A DNA stretch of 14,251 bases from an uncultured Phycisphaerales bacterium (GCA_937868145.1 CALMMH010000833.1:1-14251), one strand, 5' to 3'. Shown: positions 1-9,460, numbered from the stretch's first letter. Translations and numbers: made by a program. Notes: a model not told the origin generated them from the letters alone.

Positions 1-45
1 ACATGATAGAATCCGCATGCCATTGAATATCGGATTATATCCCAT

Positions 46-393
46 GTGATGAGGATAGATATCCCGGAGGGGAGTCTCGCTCGTCTGATGAGAGCCAATT
101 TCGAATGTCTCGTCGACGGCGCCATCGACTCGGCCCGGCAATGTCGAGGCGATGATGACCCGTCTCCGGCGCTGGCCATACTCATCAGTTGCGTGGGGCG
201 AAAACTGGTGTTGAAACAACGCGTGGACGAGGAAGTCGAAAGCGTCCGAAGCGCCTTTGGGGACGACACCACGATGACGGGCTTCTATTCCTATGGGGAG
301 ATCTGTCCCGTCGGACTCGACCGCAAGCAGGCCGAGTTGCACAACCAAACCATGACGATCACGACCTTCTCAGAGCAATTGTGCCAATCATGA
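46..393 (+). CDS. FIST-domain sensory protein, C-terminal part only (probably truncated or frameshifted)
   Basis: The 115 residues match the C-terminal end of FIST_C domains: DIPEGS near residue 5, LMRANF, a Ser-Cys-Val-Gly-Arg motif near residues 48-52, GFYSYGEICP near 79-88 and LHNQTMTITT near 98-107. FIST proteins are cytoplasmic sensory modules, thought to bind small ligands, that normally have several hundred residues and sit next to or fused to signalling proteins. The GTG at 46 is simply the first possible start; the frame is open only from base 10, after TGA and TAG at 4-9. In the next frame, bases 2-46 read RIRMPLNIG-like residues that resemble the segment expected just before DIPEGS, so a frame break near 40-47 is likely. 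The stop overlaps the next start as ATGA, giving translational coupling to the kinase. Family is fairly certain; whether the gene is functional is not. Confidence 0.6.
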   Translation: MMRIDIPEGSLARLMRANFECLVDGAIDSARQCRGDDDPSPALAILISCVGRKLVLKQRVDEEVESVRSAFGDDTTMTGFYSYGEICPVGLDRKQAELHNQTMTITTFSEQLCQS

Positions 394-1739
394 ACAAACT
401 GCTACAACGACAGATCGCCAAACACATAGGGGACAGCAGCGCCATCCCGGTGGAATTCCTGCCCCTGCTGGCGTCGATCAGCGATGCCTACGACGGCTTC
501 GACGCCGACCGGCGTCTGGTCGAGCGTTCGTTGGACATCAGCTCGGAGGAACTCACGGAGATCAACCGCAGGCTGCGCAAGGAGATCTCCGACCGGGAGG
601 CAACCGACGACGAACTTAGGCACTCGGTCTCCCTTCTGACGGCCACGCTGGACTCGACCGCGGACGGGATTCTCGTTGACGATCGGTGCGGGCATATCAA
701 GGGCTTCAACAAGAAATTCGTAGCCATGTGGCAAGTCCCCGAGTCGATCCTCGCGTCGGGGCAGGCGGACTCGCTGTTGCCCTTCATGCTGGAGCAACTG
801 CAATGCCCCGAAAAGACCGTGGCCAACGTGCAACATTTCGACGCCGACCCGATGGCCGAGACCAGCGTAGTTATCCACCTTAAGAATGGGCGGGTGTTCG
901 ACAGATACTCGAAACCACAAGTCCTGGATGGCCAGATCGTGGGACGCGTGTGGTGTTTCCGGGACATCACCGCCCAGACACGGCTCGTGCAGGAGTTGGA
1001 GAACGCCAATCAGCAATTTTCCAGAGTGAACAAGGAGTTGACCGACTTCGCCTACGTGGTGTCACACGATCTGAAGGCGCCCCTGCGGGGCATCAAGACG
1101 CTGGCCGGATGGATCATTGCCGATTGTGCCGACCAGCTTGGCGCGGAGGCAAAGGAGCAGTTGTCCCTGTTGCTCAACCGGGTCGATCGCATGCACGACC
1201 TGATCGATGGAATCCTCCAGTACTCGCGGATCGGCCGAATCACGGAGGAAGAGACGCGCGTGGATTTGAGCGAACTGGTCCCACAGGTTGTGGACCTGTT
1301 GGCTGCTCCCGAACACATCGAGATCACGATCCGGGATGAGTTACCGGTGGTGGAGTGCGGACGAACCCGGATTACACAGGTCTTCCAGAACGTGATCAGC
1401 AACGCCATCAAGTACATGGACAAACCCCGCGGGCACATCACCATCGGTTGCAGCGGCGACGAGGGATGCTGGACGTTCCGCGTCACGGACAACGGACCGG
1501 GGATCGACGAGAAATACCACGAACGAATCTTCCAACTGTTCCAGACGCTGTCGCCGCGGGATGACCGTGAAAGCACAGGCATCGGACTGACGCTCGTCAA
1601 GAAGATTGTTGAGTTGAATGGAGGGAGAGTCTGGGTCGAGTCCGCGCTCGGCGAAGGAAGCACCTTCTTCTTCACACTACCTCAGAGAATACACGAGGAA
1701 CTGCAAAATGAAAAGCTCCAGACCTGTTCTGCTCGTTGA
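390..1739 (+). CDS. Soluble PAS-domain sensor histidine kinase
   Basis: This 449-residue protein has no membrane segment and should act in the cytoplasm, autophosphorylating on His and passing phosphate to a receiver. Residues 1-75 are helical with AYDGFDADRRLVERSL, a type of N-terminal segment common in kinases next to FIST proteins. A PAS domain spans about 80-195 (STADGILVDD, then the FRDIT end), followed by a short coiled coil and HisKA with phospho-acceptor H226 in SHDLKAPLRG. The HATPase domain has an N box with N338 in ISNAIKY, G1 with D367 in DNGPGID, an F box in IFQLFQ and G2 GIGL from G397. I chose ATG 390 because it overlaps the FIST stop (ATGA) and the sequence becomes kinase-like from there; a longer upstream reading (from 189) lies inside the FIST gene. 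It overlaps the next gene by 32 nt. Its likely input is the FIST protein and its likely partners are the two receivers, by inference from position. Confidence 0.9.
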   Translation: MNKLLQRQIAKHIGDSSAIPVEFLPLLASISDAYDGFDADRRLVERSLDISSEELTEINRRLRKEISDREATDDELRHSVSLLTATLDSTADGILVDDRCGHIKGFNKKFVAMWQVPESILASGQADSLLPFMLEQLQCPEKTVANVQHFDADPMAETSVVIHLKNGRVFDRYSKPQVLDGQIVGRVWCFRDITAQTRLVQELENANQQFSRVNKELTDFAYVVSHDLKAPLRGIKTLAGWIIADCADQLGAEAKEQLSLLLNRVDRMHDLIDGILQYSRIGRITEEETRVDLSELVPQVVDLLAAPEHIEITIRDELPVVECGRTRITQVFQNVISNAIKYMDKPRGHITIGCSGDEGCWTFRVTDNGPGIDEKYHERIFQLFQTLSPRDDRESTGIGLTLVKKIVELNGGRVWVESALGEGSTFFFTLPQRIHEELQNEKLQTCSAR

Positions 1740-2175
1740 AGACGACAGCATCGACGCCATGACGGTGCGAAGGGCGTTTCGCGATCTGAAGGTGGCGAAC
1801 CCGCTCCAGCATACGGTTAATGGCGAGCAGGCCCTGGCCTACCTCCAGAATCCGGAAAACGACAAGCCCTGTGTGATCCTGCTGGACCTGAACATGCCCA
1901 AAATGAACGGGACCGAATTCCTGGCGATCGCCAAGACGGATCCCGCGATCAAGAAGATTCCCGTTATCGTCCTAACCACATCAAGCGAAGAACGCGATAT
2001 CGTGCAGAGTTTCCGGTTCAGCGTGGCCGGCTACATTATCAAACCCGTTGACTACAAAAAGTTCGTAGAAGCGATCCGAACCATCGATCTGTACTGGACG
2101 TTAAGTGAGCTGCCGTACGAAGCGACGGAGGGCGTCAATGACCTGCAACATGCCGATTCTACTTGTGGAAGATGA
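1708..2175 (+). CDS. Single-domain response regulator (Rcp1/CheY-like), copy 1
   Basis: A 155-residue stand-alone receiver with no output domain, of the type that passes phosphate or controls a partner by protein contact. The acidic pocket is E11-D12-D13 in LLVEDD, the phospho-acceptor is D60 in LLDLNMP, the conserved Thr is in VIVLTTSS (T90/T91) and the switch lysine is K112 in IIKPV. The VEDDxxD start and the long loop before the Asp are typical of the Rcp1-like class. I chose ATG 1708, which has GAGGA about 8 nt upstream and places LLVEDD at the usual distance from the start; earlier starts lie inside the kinase. It overlaps the kinase end by 32 nt and the next receiver start by 38 nt. It is clearly paralogous to the next gene (shared ENDKP, LLDL.MP, EFL and IRTI..YWTLS). 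Confidence 0.9.
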   Translation: MKSSRPVLLVEDDSIDAMTVRRAFRDLKVANPLQHTVNGEQALAYLQNPENDKPCVILLDLNMPKMNGTEFLAIAKTDPAIKKIPVIVLTTSSEERDIVQSFRFSVAGYIIKPVDYKKFVEAIRTIDLYWTLSELPYEATEGVNDLQHADSTCGR

Positions 2176-2572
2176 CCCGGTTGACGCCATGGCGATCAAG
2201 CGGGCGATTCAGGGCTCCAGACTCGACGGCCCCTTCGCTCACGTTGCCTGCGTGAGAGAGGCTCTCGAACACCTGCGTTCATCAGAGAACGACAAGCCGG
2301 GGTTAATCCTGCTCGACCTGGGCATGCCGGACACAGACGGCTTGGAGTTCCTCAAGATTCTCAAGGACGATCCATTCCTGACGGACATCCCTGTCGTCGC
2401 GTTGACCGGCTCCGATGCTCCGCGAGACATCCTCAAGAGTTTCGATCTGGGCATCGCCGGATACATGGTAAAATCCACCCAGTACAAGAACCTCCTGGAA
2501 ACCATCCGAACCATCGAGGACTACTGGACCCTCAGCCAGAGCCCTGTACAACGACCGGGATACGGCATCTAG
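2138..2572 (+). CDS. Single-domain response regulator (Rcp1/CheY-like), copy 2
   Basis: This 144-residue receiver is the tandem paralogue of the preceding one and aligns with it without gaps through the core. It keeps E11-D12-D13, phospho-acceptor D60 (LLDLGMP), T90 in VVALTGSD and K112. The residue after K112 is Ser (VKSTQ), where receivers nearly always have a cis-Pro (KP). That could alter the active-site loop and lifetime of the phosphorylated form; this is inference. ATG 2138 has a strong GGAGGG at 2127-2132 with 5 nt spacing and lies inside the end of copy 1. It is the last gene of the FIST-kinase-receiver operon; no clear terminator follows. Having two receivers downstream of one kinase suggests a phosphate sink or two separate targets. 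Confidence 0.88.
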   Translation: MTCNMPILLVEDDPVDAMAIKRAIQGSRLDGPFAHVACVREALEHLRSSENDKPGLILLDLGMPDTDGLEFLKILKDDPFLTDIPVVALTGSDAPRDILKSFDLGIAGYMVKSTQYKNLLETIRTIEDYWTLSQSPVQRPGYGI

Positions 2573-2858
2573 CCAGGCTCAGAGAGTCCTGCGGCGGCAG
2601 GCCTGCAACCGTCGGCGGCTTCGTCCAACGTTCTGCCCTGCCTCAGACAACCCACACCCCATGGCAGTCGATTGCCTGTTACACCCCCTCCTGCTGTCTG
2701 TGACAAGTAGCAAGCGCTTGTCTAACAAGGGGTTACGGTAGAGACCCGTCCTCAAGGCGTCCAAACGAGGTGTGCTCATCGCCTCCCCCCGCACACGATA
2801 TGAAGTGACGTCTCGCAGCGGATTCGCCCCTTGTTCTTCGGATGCGACAGATTTTTCT

Positions 2859-2887
2859 TTGACAACATTCATGAAGCTTCATATAAA
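2859..2887 (+). promoter_or_regulatory. Strong sigma70-type promoter for acs (P1)
   Basis: TTGACA at 2859-2864 is a perfect -35 box, followed by a 17-nt spacer and TATAAA at 2882-2887 as -10. It sits in an AT-rich island within a GC-rich genome, oriented toward acs about 140 nt downstream. The spacer carries a perfect 12-bp palindrome (2871-2882), annotated separately. Confidence 0.7.
2871..2882. promoter_or_regulatory. Palindrome inside the acs promoter spacer (candidate operator)
   Basis: ATGAAGCTTCAT is a perfect 12-bp palindrome that fills most of the space between the -35 and -10 boxes of P1 and touches the first base of the -10. A dimeric regulator bound here would block RNA polymerase. 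No regulator gene is present in the window, so the identity of any binder is unknown. Confidence 0.4.
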
Positions 2888-2893
2888 AGACTC

Positions 2894-2921
2894 TTTACAT
2901 TAGTAGCCTCGTGAGTATTAT
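2894..2921 (+). promoter_or_regulatory. Second possible sigma70-type promoter for acs (P2)
   Basis: TTTACA at 2894-2899 and TATTAT at 2916-2921 with a 16-nt spacer make a second, weaker promoter immediately downstream of P1 in the same AT-rich island. It lacks the palindrome, so it could give basal expression if P1 is repressed. Confidence 0.4.
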
Positions 2922-3025
2922 GATACCTAGATTTGTATGTTCTTTTTAATACCTACAGACGCCCGGCCGACGACATCCGGGAGACCGTATCGAGGCGAAC
3001 AACTCAATCACACAAGGAGACTGCA

Positions 3026-5005
<1,980 letters not shown>

Positions 5006-5014
5006 CAGCCGAAT

Positions 5015-5105
5015 GGATGATGGATGATTGATTATTGATGAGGGGACGCGGAAGGCGGACTCTCTTCAGTCAATCATCCATCATCCTTCATCAATCATCA
5101 ATAAT
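5015..5105. repeat. Composite inverted repeat between acs and the MFS gene
   Basis: The 16-bp arm at 5015-5030 (GGATGATGGATGATTG) has an exact reverse complement at 5071-5086. A second 11-bp arm at 5031-5041 (ATTATTGATGA) has its exact reverse complement at 5095-5105. The arms run in the order A, B, A', B', so the two helices are not nested: they could form alternatives or a pseudoknot. The A helix with a 40-nt loop could act as a terminator-like or RNA-stabilising element between the two genes; B' ends 5 nt before the ribosome site of the transporter. The monotonous GATGATT composition suggests a dispersed intergenic repeat. Confidence 0.75.
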
Positions 5106-5119
5106 TGCATGGAGCGATT

Positions 5120-6379
5120 ATGGCCGATCTCACAGCGCACCAGACCGATCTCGCTCAGAACTCCATCGCCAGTCGTGGCTGGATTGTCGCTTTCGCAGGA
5201 ATAGGCATCAACCTGGCTTTGGGGATCCTCTACGCGTGGAGCGTCTTCAAAGCGGCGATCGCGAAGGACTTCGGCTGGGATCCGACGAGACTGAACGACC
5301 CGTACGCCGTGTGTTGCCTGGTCTTTGCGTTCGCCATGATCCTGGCCGGTCGCTGCCAGGACAAACTGGGGCCTCGCATCACCGCGTTCATCGGCGGCCT
5401 GCTCGTCAGCGCCGGGTTGCTCTGGGTCTCGACGACGACAAGCTACACCGTGTGGGTCCTGGGCTTTGGCGTCCTGGCAGGCACAGGCATCGGGTTCGGT
5501 TATTCGTCGGCCACGCCACCGGCGTTGAAGTGGTTTCCGCCGGCCCGAACCGGCCTGATCGCCGGCCTCGTCGTCGCCGGCTTCGGTCTGGCCTCGGTGT
5601 ACATCGCGCCGCTGTCCGACTATCTGCTCGGACACTACGGAGTTCTGGGAGCGATGAGATTCTACGGAATCGTGTTCGCCATTGCGGTCTGCGGCCTGTC
5701 GCTGTTGCTGATCAATCCCCCTGCCGGCTATGTCGCCGCCAGCGCAACTACCAAGAAGAAGGCTGCCGCAGCCGCCATAACCGCCACGCCGGGGCAGATG
5801 CTTCGCACTCGCACTTTCTACGTGCTATGGGCGATGTATTTCATCGGCGCCGGCGCAGGCTTGATGGTCATCGGCAGCGTCAGCGGCATGGCCAAGAAGA
5901 GCATGGGAGACTGGGCCTACGTCGCGGTGGGCGTTCTGGCGATCGGCAACGCAGCCGGACGCATCGTCGCGGGCATCCTGTCGGATCGCATCGGTCGCAG
6001 GTGGACCCTGATGATCGTGCTCGCCTGCCAAGCCGTCCTGATGTTCCTCGCCATCCCGGTGACCGGGTCGCAGGACATGCCGGCGGTGGTCATCGTGCTG
6101 ATCGCCACGCTGATCGGATTCAATTACGGGGCCAATCTGTCGCTTTTCCCCTCCTTCACCAAGGACCTTTGGGGCCTCAAAAGCTTCGGCGTGAATTACG
6201 GGCTGGTGTTCACCGCCTGGGGCATGGGCGGTTTCGTCCTGCCGCGATTGCAGCAGATGCTCCAGAGCCGCTCGGGCAGCTACGCGTCATCGTTCATGAC
6301 GGCCGGCGGTCTGTTGCTCATCGGAGCCCTCATGACGTTTCTGTTGGCCCCCGCGCGACCCAAGTCGGCCGCGGCGTGA
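5120..6379 (+). CDS. OFA-family MFS monocarboxylate transporter (OxlT/YhjX-like)
   Basis: A 419-residue integral inner-membrane protein with about 12 hydrophobic segments. MFS motif A occurs in both halves (GRCQDKLGPR at 77-86 and GILSDRIGRR at 285-294). The start WIVAFAGIGINLALGILYAWSV, the GxGIGFGYSS block and FNYGANLSLFPSFTKDLWG followed by NYGLVFTAWG near 359-368 are characteristic of the oxalate/formate antiporter family, which also includes pyruvate carriers. R281 corresponds to the substrate-binding TM8 arginine of OxlT, but the TM11 segment has no lysine equivalent to the one OxlT uses for oxalate, so oxalate is less likely. I chose ATG 5120 with GGAG at 5111-5114; the TTG at 5105 has no ribosome site. 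Position downstream of acs suggests uptake or exchange of acetate, pyruvate or a related acid, which is inference. Confidence 0.85.
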   Translation: MADLTAHQTDLAQNSIASRGWIVAFAGIGINLALGILYAWSVFKAAIAKDFGWDPTRLNDPYAVCCLVFAFAMILAGRCQDKLGPRITAFIGGLLVSAGLLWVSTTTSYTVWVLGFGVLAGTGIGFGYSSATPPALKWFPPARTGLIAGLVVAGFGLASVYIAPLSDYLLGHYGVLGAMRFYGIVFAIAVCGLSLLLINPPAGYVAASATTKKKAAAAAITATPGQMLRTRTFYVLWAMYFIGAGAGLMVIGSVSGMAKKSMGDWAYVAVGVLAIGNAAGRIVAGILSDRIGRRWTLMIVLACQAVLMFLAIPVTGSQDMPAVVIVLIATLIGFNYGANLSLFPSFTKDLWGLKSFGVNYGLVFTAWGMGGFVLPRLQQMLQSRSGSYASSFMTAGGLLLIGALMTFLLAPARPKSAAA

Positions 6380-6402
6380 GCGGATCGCCCAATACCTGAC
6401 GA

Positions 6403-6422
6403 ATTCCCGCTTTCGTGGGGAT
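6403..6422. terminator. REP-like hairpin between convergent genes
   Basis: An 8-bp stem with two G-T pairs (arms 6403-6410 and 6415-6422) encloses a TTTC loop. It resembles the widespread CCCGC-TTTC-GCGGG class of intergenic palindromes. It lies in the 60 bases between the ends of the MFS gene and acuC, where it may stop or stabilise transcripts from both sides. There is no T tract, so intrinsic termination is uncertain. Confidence 0.5.
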
Positions 6423-6439
6423 AGCAGAGAGACAGGCCC

Positions 6440-7576
6440 CTATAAACCGTGGATGGGGAAGATCTTGGCCTTGATCGTCTCGATCGAGGCTTCGAGAACC
6501 GGCACGACCATTTCCCGCTGCTGGTTCGTCACCGGCAATGACCGGTCGCGAAAACCGCCCTGCCAGTCCATGCTCTGGAGCATGACCCCGCCGATGACGG
6601 CGTCCATTCCGTCCGCAAGATCCTGGCCGGAGAGGATCGTCCAGGCCAGCGCCCAGGCCCGCACGGTGTTCTCCATATGGTAGCCGCCACCGCCGGTGGC
6701 GAGGATCGGCTTGTTGAACCGCAGCAGATGGTTGATGATCTCGACGTAGACGTTGTTCGTCAACTGCAGGTGCGCCATGGGGTCGCCGGCCAGCGTATCG
6801 GCACCCAACTCGAAGACGATCACATCGGGGTTGTACGCCTGGATCAAGGGCGGGACAACCGCTTCGAACGCGTACAGATAGGCTTGGTCGAAAGTCCCGA
6901 CGGGCATCGGGAGATTCACGCAATATCCCCGGCCCTCCCCTTCGCCGATCTCATCCTCGAAACCCGTCCCAGGGAACAGGATCTTGGGGTTCTCATGAAG
7001 CGAGATCGTCATCACGTCCGAGCGGTCATAGAAAGCGTGGGCCACGCCGTCCCCGTTGTGGACGTCCACATCCAGATACAGCACACGCTTGCCCGCCTCG
7101 GCCAGGACGGTGCAGGCCAGGGCGCAATCGTTGATGTAGCAGAACCCGGCCGCCTTCTCCGGAAAGGCGTGGTGGAAGCCGCCGGAGGGATTGAACGCGA
7201 CATCCGCCTGTCCCGACAGGATCATCTCGGCGCCGACCAGGGTGCCGCCCGCGGCGAGCACGGCATAGTCGTACATCCCATGGAAAATCGGGCAGTCCGG
7301 GGTCCCGAGGCCCATGTTCAGCGCATCAAGCTCCCACTTGCCGCTTTGGGCGGTTTTCAGAGCATGCAGGTAGCGGGCCGAGTGGAATTTTTTCAGCACC
7401 GTCCGCAGCGCAGGAACAGGGGCTGCTTCGCGGGTCGTTTCGCCCCAAAGCAGCCCCATGGTATACAGCATCCTCCGCGTGCGCGCCGCTCGTTCCGTCT
7501 TAAACGGACAGTCCTCGGGATAGTGGTACTTCTCGAGTTCTTCCGAGTGGATGAATACGGCCTTTCTTGCGGACAA
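6440..7576 (-). CDS. acuC: AcuC-type class I HDAC-family protein deacetylase
   Basis: A 378-residue zinc-dependent deacetylase of the arginase/HDAC fold; in Bacillus, AcuC removes acetyl from Acs and reactivates it. The active site is complete: H135-H136 in GGFHHAFPE, the Zn ligands D171 and H173 in LDVDVHNGDG, D260 in GADTLAGDP, and Y299 in GGGGYH, matching the catalytic Tyr of HDACs. Length is that of AcuC (about 380-390). The start is a TTG at 7574-7576 with GAGG 5 nt upstream; no ATG or GTG lies between it and the upstream in-frame stop, and the sequence is HDAC-like from the first residues. It is the last gene of the - strand operon, 11 nt after the CoA-transferase/GNAT gene. With Acs across the hairpin, Acs is the obvious substrate. 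An acetylpolyamine or other HDAC role is possible but less likely in this setting. Confidence 0.93.
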   Translation of the reverse strand: MSARKAVFIHSEELEKYHYPEDCPFKTERAARTRRMLYTMGLLWGETTREAAPVPALRTVLKKFHSARYLHALKTAQSGKWELDALNMGLGTPDCPIFHGMYDYAVLAAGGTLVGAEMILSGQADVAFNPSGGFHHAFPEKAAGFCYINDCALACTVLAEAGKRVLYLDVDVHNGDGVAHAFYDRSDVMTISLHENPKILFPGTGFEDEIGEGEGRGYCVNLPMPVGTFDQAYLYAFEAVVPPLIQAYNPDVIVFELGADTLAGDPMAHLQLTNNVYVEIINHLLRFNKPILATGGGGYHMENTVRAWALAWTILSGQDLADGMDAVIGGVMLQSMDWQGGFRDRSLPVTNQQREMVVPVLEASIETIKAKIFPIHGL

Positions 7577-7587
7577 AGTCGCCTCGG

Positions 7588-9459
7588 TTATTGGTCTTTC
7601 ACCGTGATATCATAGGAGACATTATAAACATCGCCGTCAAACTCGACGTTGACCTTGTATCCAGAGTTCTGGAAGACCGCCAACATCGGCTTGTTGTCGG
7701 AGAGAACCTTGGCGAAGAACTTCTTCACGCCGCGTTGCCGCGCCACCTGCGTCAGGTAGTCCAACAGGAACGTGCCCATGCCCTTGGCCTGCCATTCGTC
7801 CTGGACGAGGAACGCCACTTCCGCGGCCTGCGTCTTCGGATCCAGGTAGTACTGGGCGATCGCCACGATGTCTTCGCCGCCCGGACCGGGAACCACGCCC
7901 ACAATCGCCAGATTGTGCTTGTAGTCGATGTTGGTCAACTGCTGAACGTCCTTGTGCGGGAACGCCATCGTCCGCGTCATATAGCGGGTGTGAAGCGACT
8001 GCTCGCTCAGGGAATACAGCATCTCGGACAGCGCCGCCTCATCCACCGGCTTGATCGGCCGGAAGAAGATCTCGGTGCCGTCCCGCAGGGTGGCGTAGTG
8101 CTCGATCTCCTCGGGGTAATCGAGTTGCTCCCACGACAGTTCGATCTGGTCCTGGTAGATGAAATTGCGGGCCTTGGCCGCCTGGAGCAGACCCTTGCGG
8201 AACTTCGGATGGGCGATGTTGATCAGGTCCATCGCCCGCTGACGGATGCTCTTGCCGTGCAGGTAGGCCACGCCGTACTCCGTCGCGACGTAGTGGACAT
8301 CGCCTCGGGTCGTCACGACGCCGGCACCCTCGGTCAGGTGAGGCACAATGCGGGACACCTGATCGTCCTTGGCGGTGGAAGGCATCGCGATGATGGCCTT
8401 GCCGCCGCGGCTCTTGGCCGCTCCGCGGATGAAATCCACCTGGCCGCCGATGCCGCTGTAGAACTTGTATCCGAGCGAGTCGGCGCACACCTGGCCCGTC
8501 AGATCGATCTCCAGGCCCACGTTGATCGCGACCATCTTGTCGTGCTGGGCAACGATGTTCACATCGTTGACGTATTCGGTCGGGTAGAACTCGAAGAACG
8601 GATTGTTGTTGATGTAATCGTACAGCTTCTGGGAACCCATGCAGAAGCTCGCGACGATCTTGCCGCGGTTGAGCGACTTCTTGCTGCACGTGATCGCGCC
8701 GCAATCGATCAGACCGATGATCCAGTCGCTGAACATCTCGGTGTGGACGCCGAGATTCTTCTTGTCGACCAGGTATTCCGCCAGCGCCTGGGGAATCCGT
8801 CCGATCCCGCACTCGATGGTGCTGCCGTCCTCGACCAGACGAGCCACGTTCTGGCCGATCCGCCGGAGCACGTCGTCGGGTTCGGGGATCGGGATCTCGA
8901 TCATCGGCTCGTCGTACGGCACGAGCACGTCGATCGTGTTGACATGCAGGAAGCTGTTGCCGTGCGTTCGCGGCATGTGGCTGTTCACCTGCGCGATCAC
9001 GTACCGGGCGTTGGCCGCAGCCGCCTGAACGATGTCCACCGACACGCCCAGACTGCACAAGCCGTTCACGTCCGGCGGCGTCACGGAGATCAAGGCCACA
9101 TCGACCGGAATCCGCCCCGTCTCGAACTCCACGGGGATCTCGGACAGGAAGATCGGCGTATAGTCCCCGAATCCTTTCTCCACGGCGTCGCGCACGTTTT
9201 CGGCGACGAAGAAGCTGTTCATCTTGAACTTTTCGCGGAACTTCTCCTGCACATAGGGCGCTTCTCCCATCGTCAGCAGATGCACGATGTGGGCGTCGTA
9301 AATGTGGTCGGAGTGCTCCACCAACGCTCGGACAAGATGCTGCGGCTGGCCGCAACCGGTCCCAATAAAGATGCTCTGGCCGGACTTGATGAGTTTCATC
9401 GCGGCCCCGGCGGTCTTGATCTTGTCCTTGTACTTCGCTTTCCAATCGAATTCTGTCAT
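7588..9459 (-). CDS. Acetyl-CoA hydrolase/CoA-transferase fused to Pat/AcuA-like GNAT acetyltransferase
   Basis: A 623-residue bifunctional cytosolic protein. Residues 1-430 form the acetyl-CoA hydrolase/4-hydroxybutyrate CoA-transferase fold: CGIGRIPQAL at 217-226, HTEMFSD with E241 as the expected Glu that forms the acyl/CoA-glutamyl intermediate, YSGIGGQVDFIRGA near 334-347 and TTRGDVHYVATEYGVAYL near 383-400. Residues 455-610 form a GNAT domain: LRDGTEIFFRPI opens it, IDYKHNLAIVG follows, and motif A is AEVAFLVQDEWQAKGMG (546-562) with the acetyl-CoA-binding QxKGxG loop. This GNAT is closest in pattern to Pat and AcuA, which acetylate Acs. The start ATG 9459 is one nucleotide from the stop of the preceding synthetase gene, so translation is coupled. 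The likely roles are CoA transfer between acetyl-CoA and another acid plus protein lysine acetylation; the acyl partner cannot be read from sequence. Similar fusions are known in other anaerobes. Confidence 0.93.
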   Translation of the reverse strand: MTEFDWKAKYKDKIKTAGAAMKLIKSGQSIFIGTGCGQPQHLVRALVEHSDHIYDAHIVHLLTMGEAPYVQEKFREKFKMNSFFVAENVRDAVEKGFGDYTPIFLSEIPVEFETGRIPVDVALISVTPPDVNGLCSLGVSVDIVQAAAANARYVIAQVNSHMPRTHGNSFLHVNTIDVLVPYDEPMIEIPIPEPDDVLRRIGQNVARLVEDGSTIECGIGRIPQALAEYLVDKKNLGVHTEMFSDWIIGLIDCGAITCSKKSLNRGKIVASFCMGSQKLYDYINNNPFFEFYPTEYVNDVNIVAQHDKMVAINVGLEIDLTGQVCADSLGYKFYSGIGGQVDFIRGAAKSRGGKAIIAMPSTAKDDQVSRIVPHLTEGAGVVTTRGDVHYVATEYGVAYLHGKSIRQRAMDLINIAHPKFRKGLLQAAKARNFIYQDQIELSWEQLDYPEEIEHYATLRDGTEIFFRPIKPVDEAALSEMLYSLSEQSLHTRYMTRTMAFPHKDVQQLTNIDYKHNLAIVGVVPGPGGEDIVAIAQYYLDPKTQAAEVAFLVQDEWQAKGMGTFLLDYLTQVARQRGVKKFFAKVLSDNKPMLAVFQNSGYKVNVEFDGDVYNVSYDITVKDQ

Positions 9460-9460
9460 G

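Larger units (their letters stand above)
2573..3025 (+). other. Intergenic region and acs 5' leader
   Basis: No gene is supported in these 453 bases. The first part is GC-rich and holds only a small hairpin (CCTGC at 2588-2592 with GCAGG at 2597-2601) lacking a T tract, so it is a poor terminator, and a 10-bp palindrome at 2711-2720. From about 2845 the composition turns AT-rich and contains two sigma70-like promoters (2859-2887 and 2894-2921) serving acs. Transcripts from them would have 5' leaders of about 100-130 nt. The acs ribosome site AAGGAG lies at 3014-3019. Confidence 0.6.

Noticed and set aside
2588..2601. Terminator after the second receiver
   Set aside because: The 5-bp CCTGC/GCAGG stem has no T tract and is too short for a convincing intrinsic terminator.
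2700..2745. Recombination or attachment-site remnant around the CAAGCGCTTG palindrome
   Set aside because: No second copy, no integrase and no tRNA gene in the window; a 10-bp palindrome alone is not evidence.
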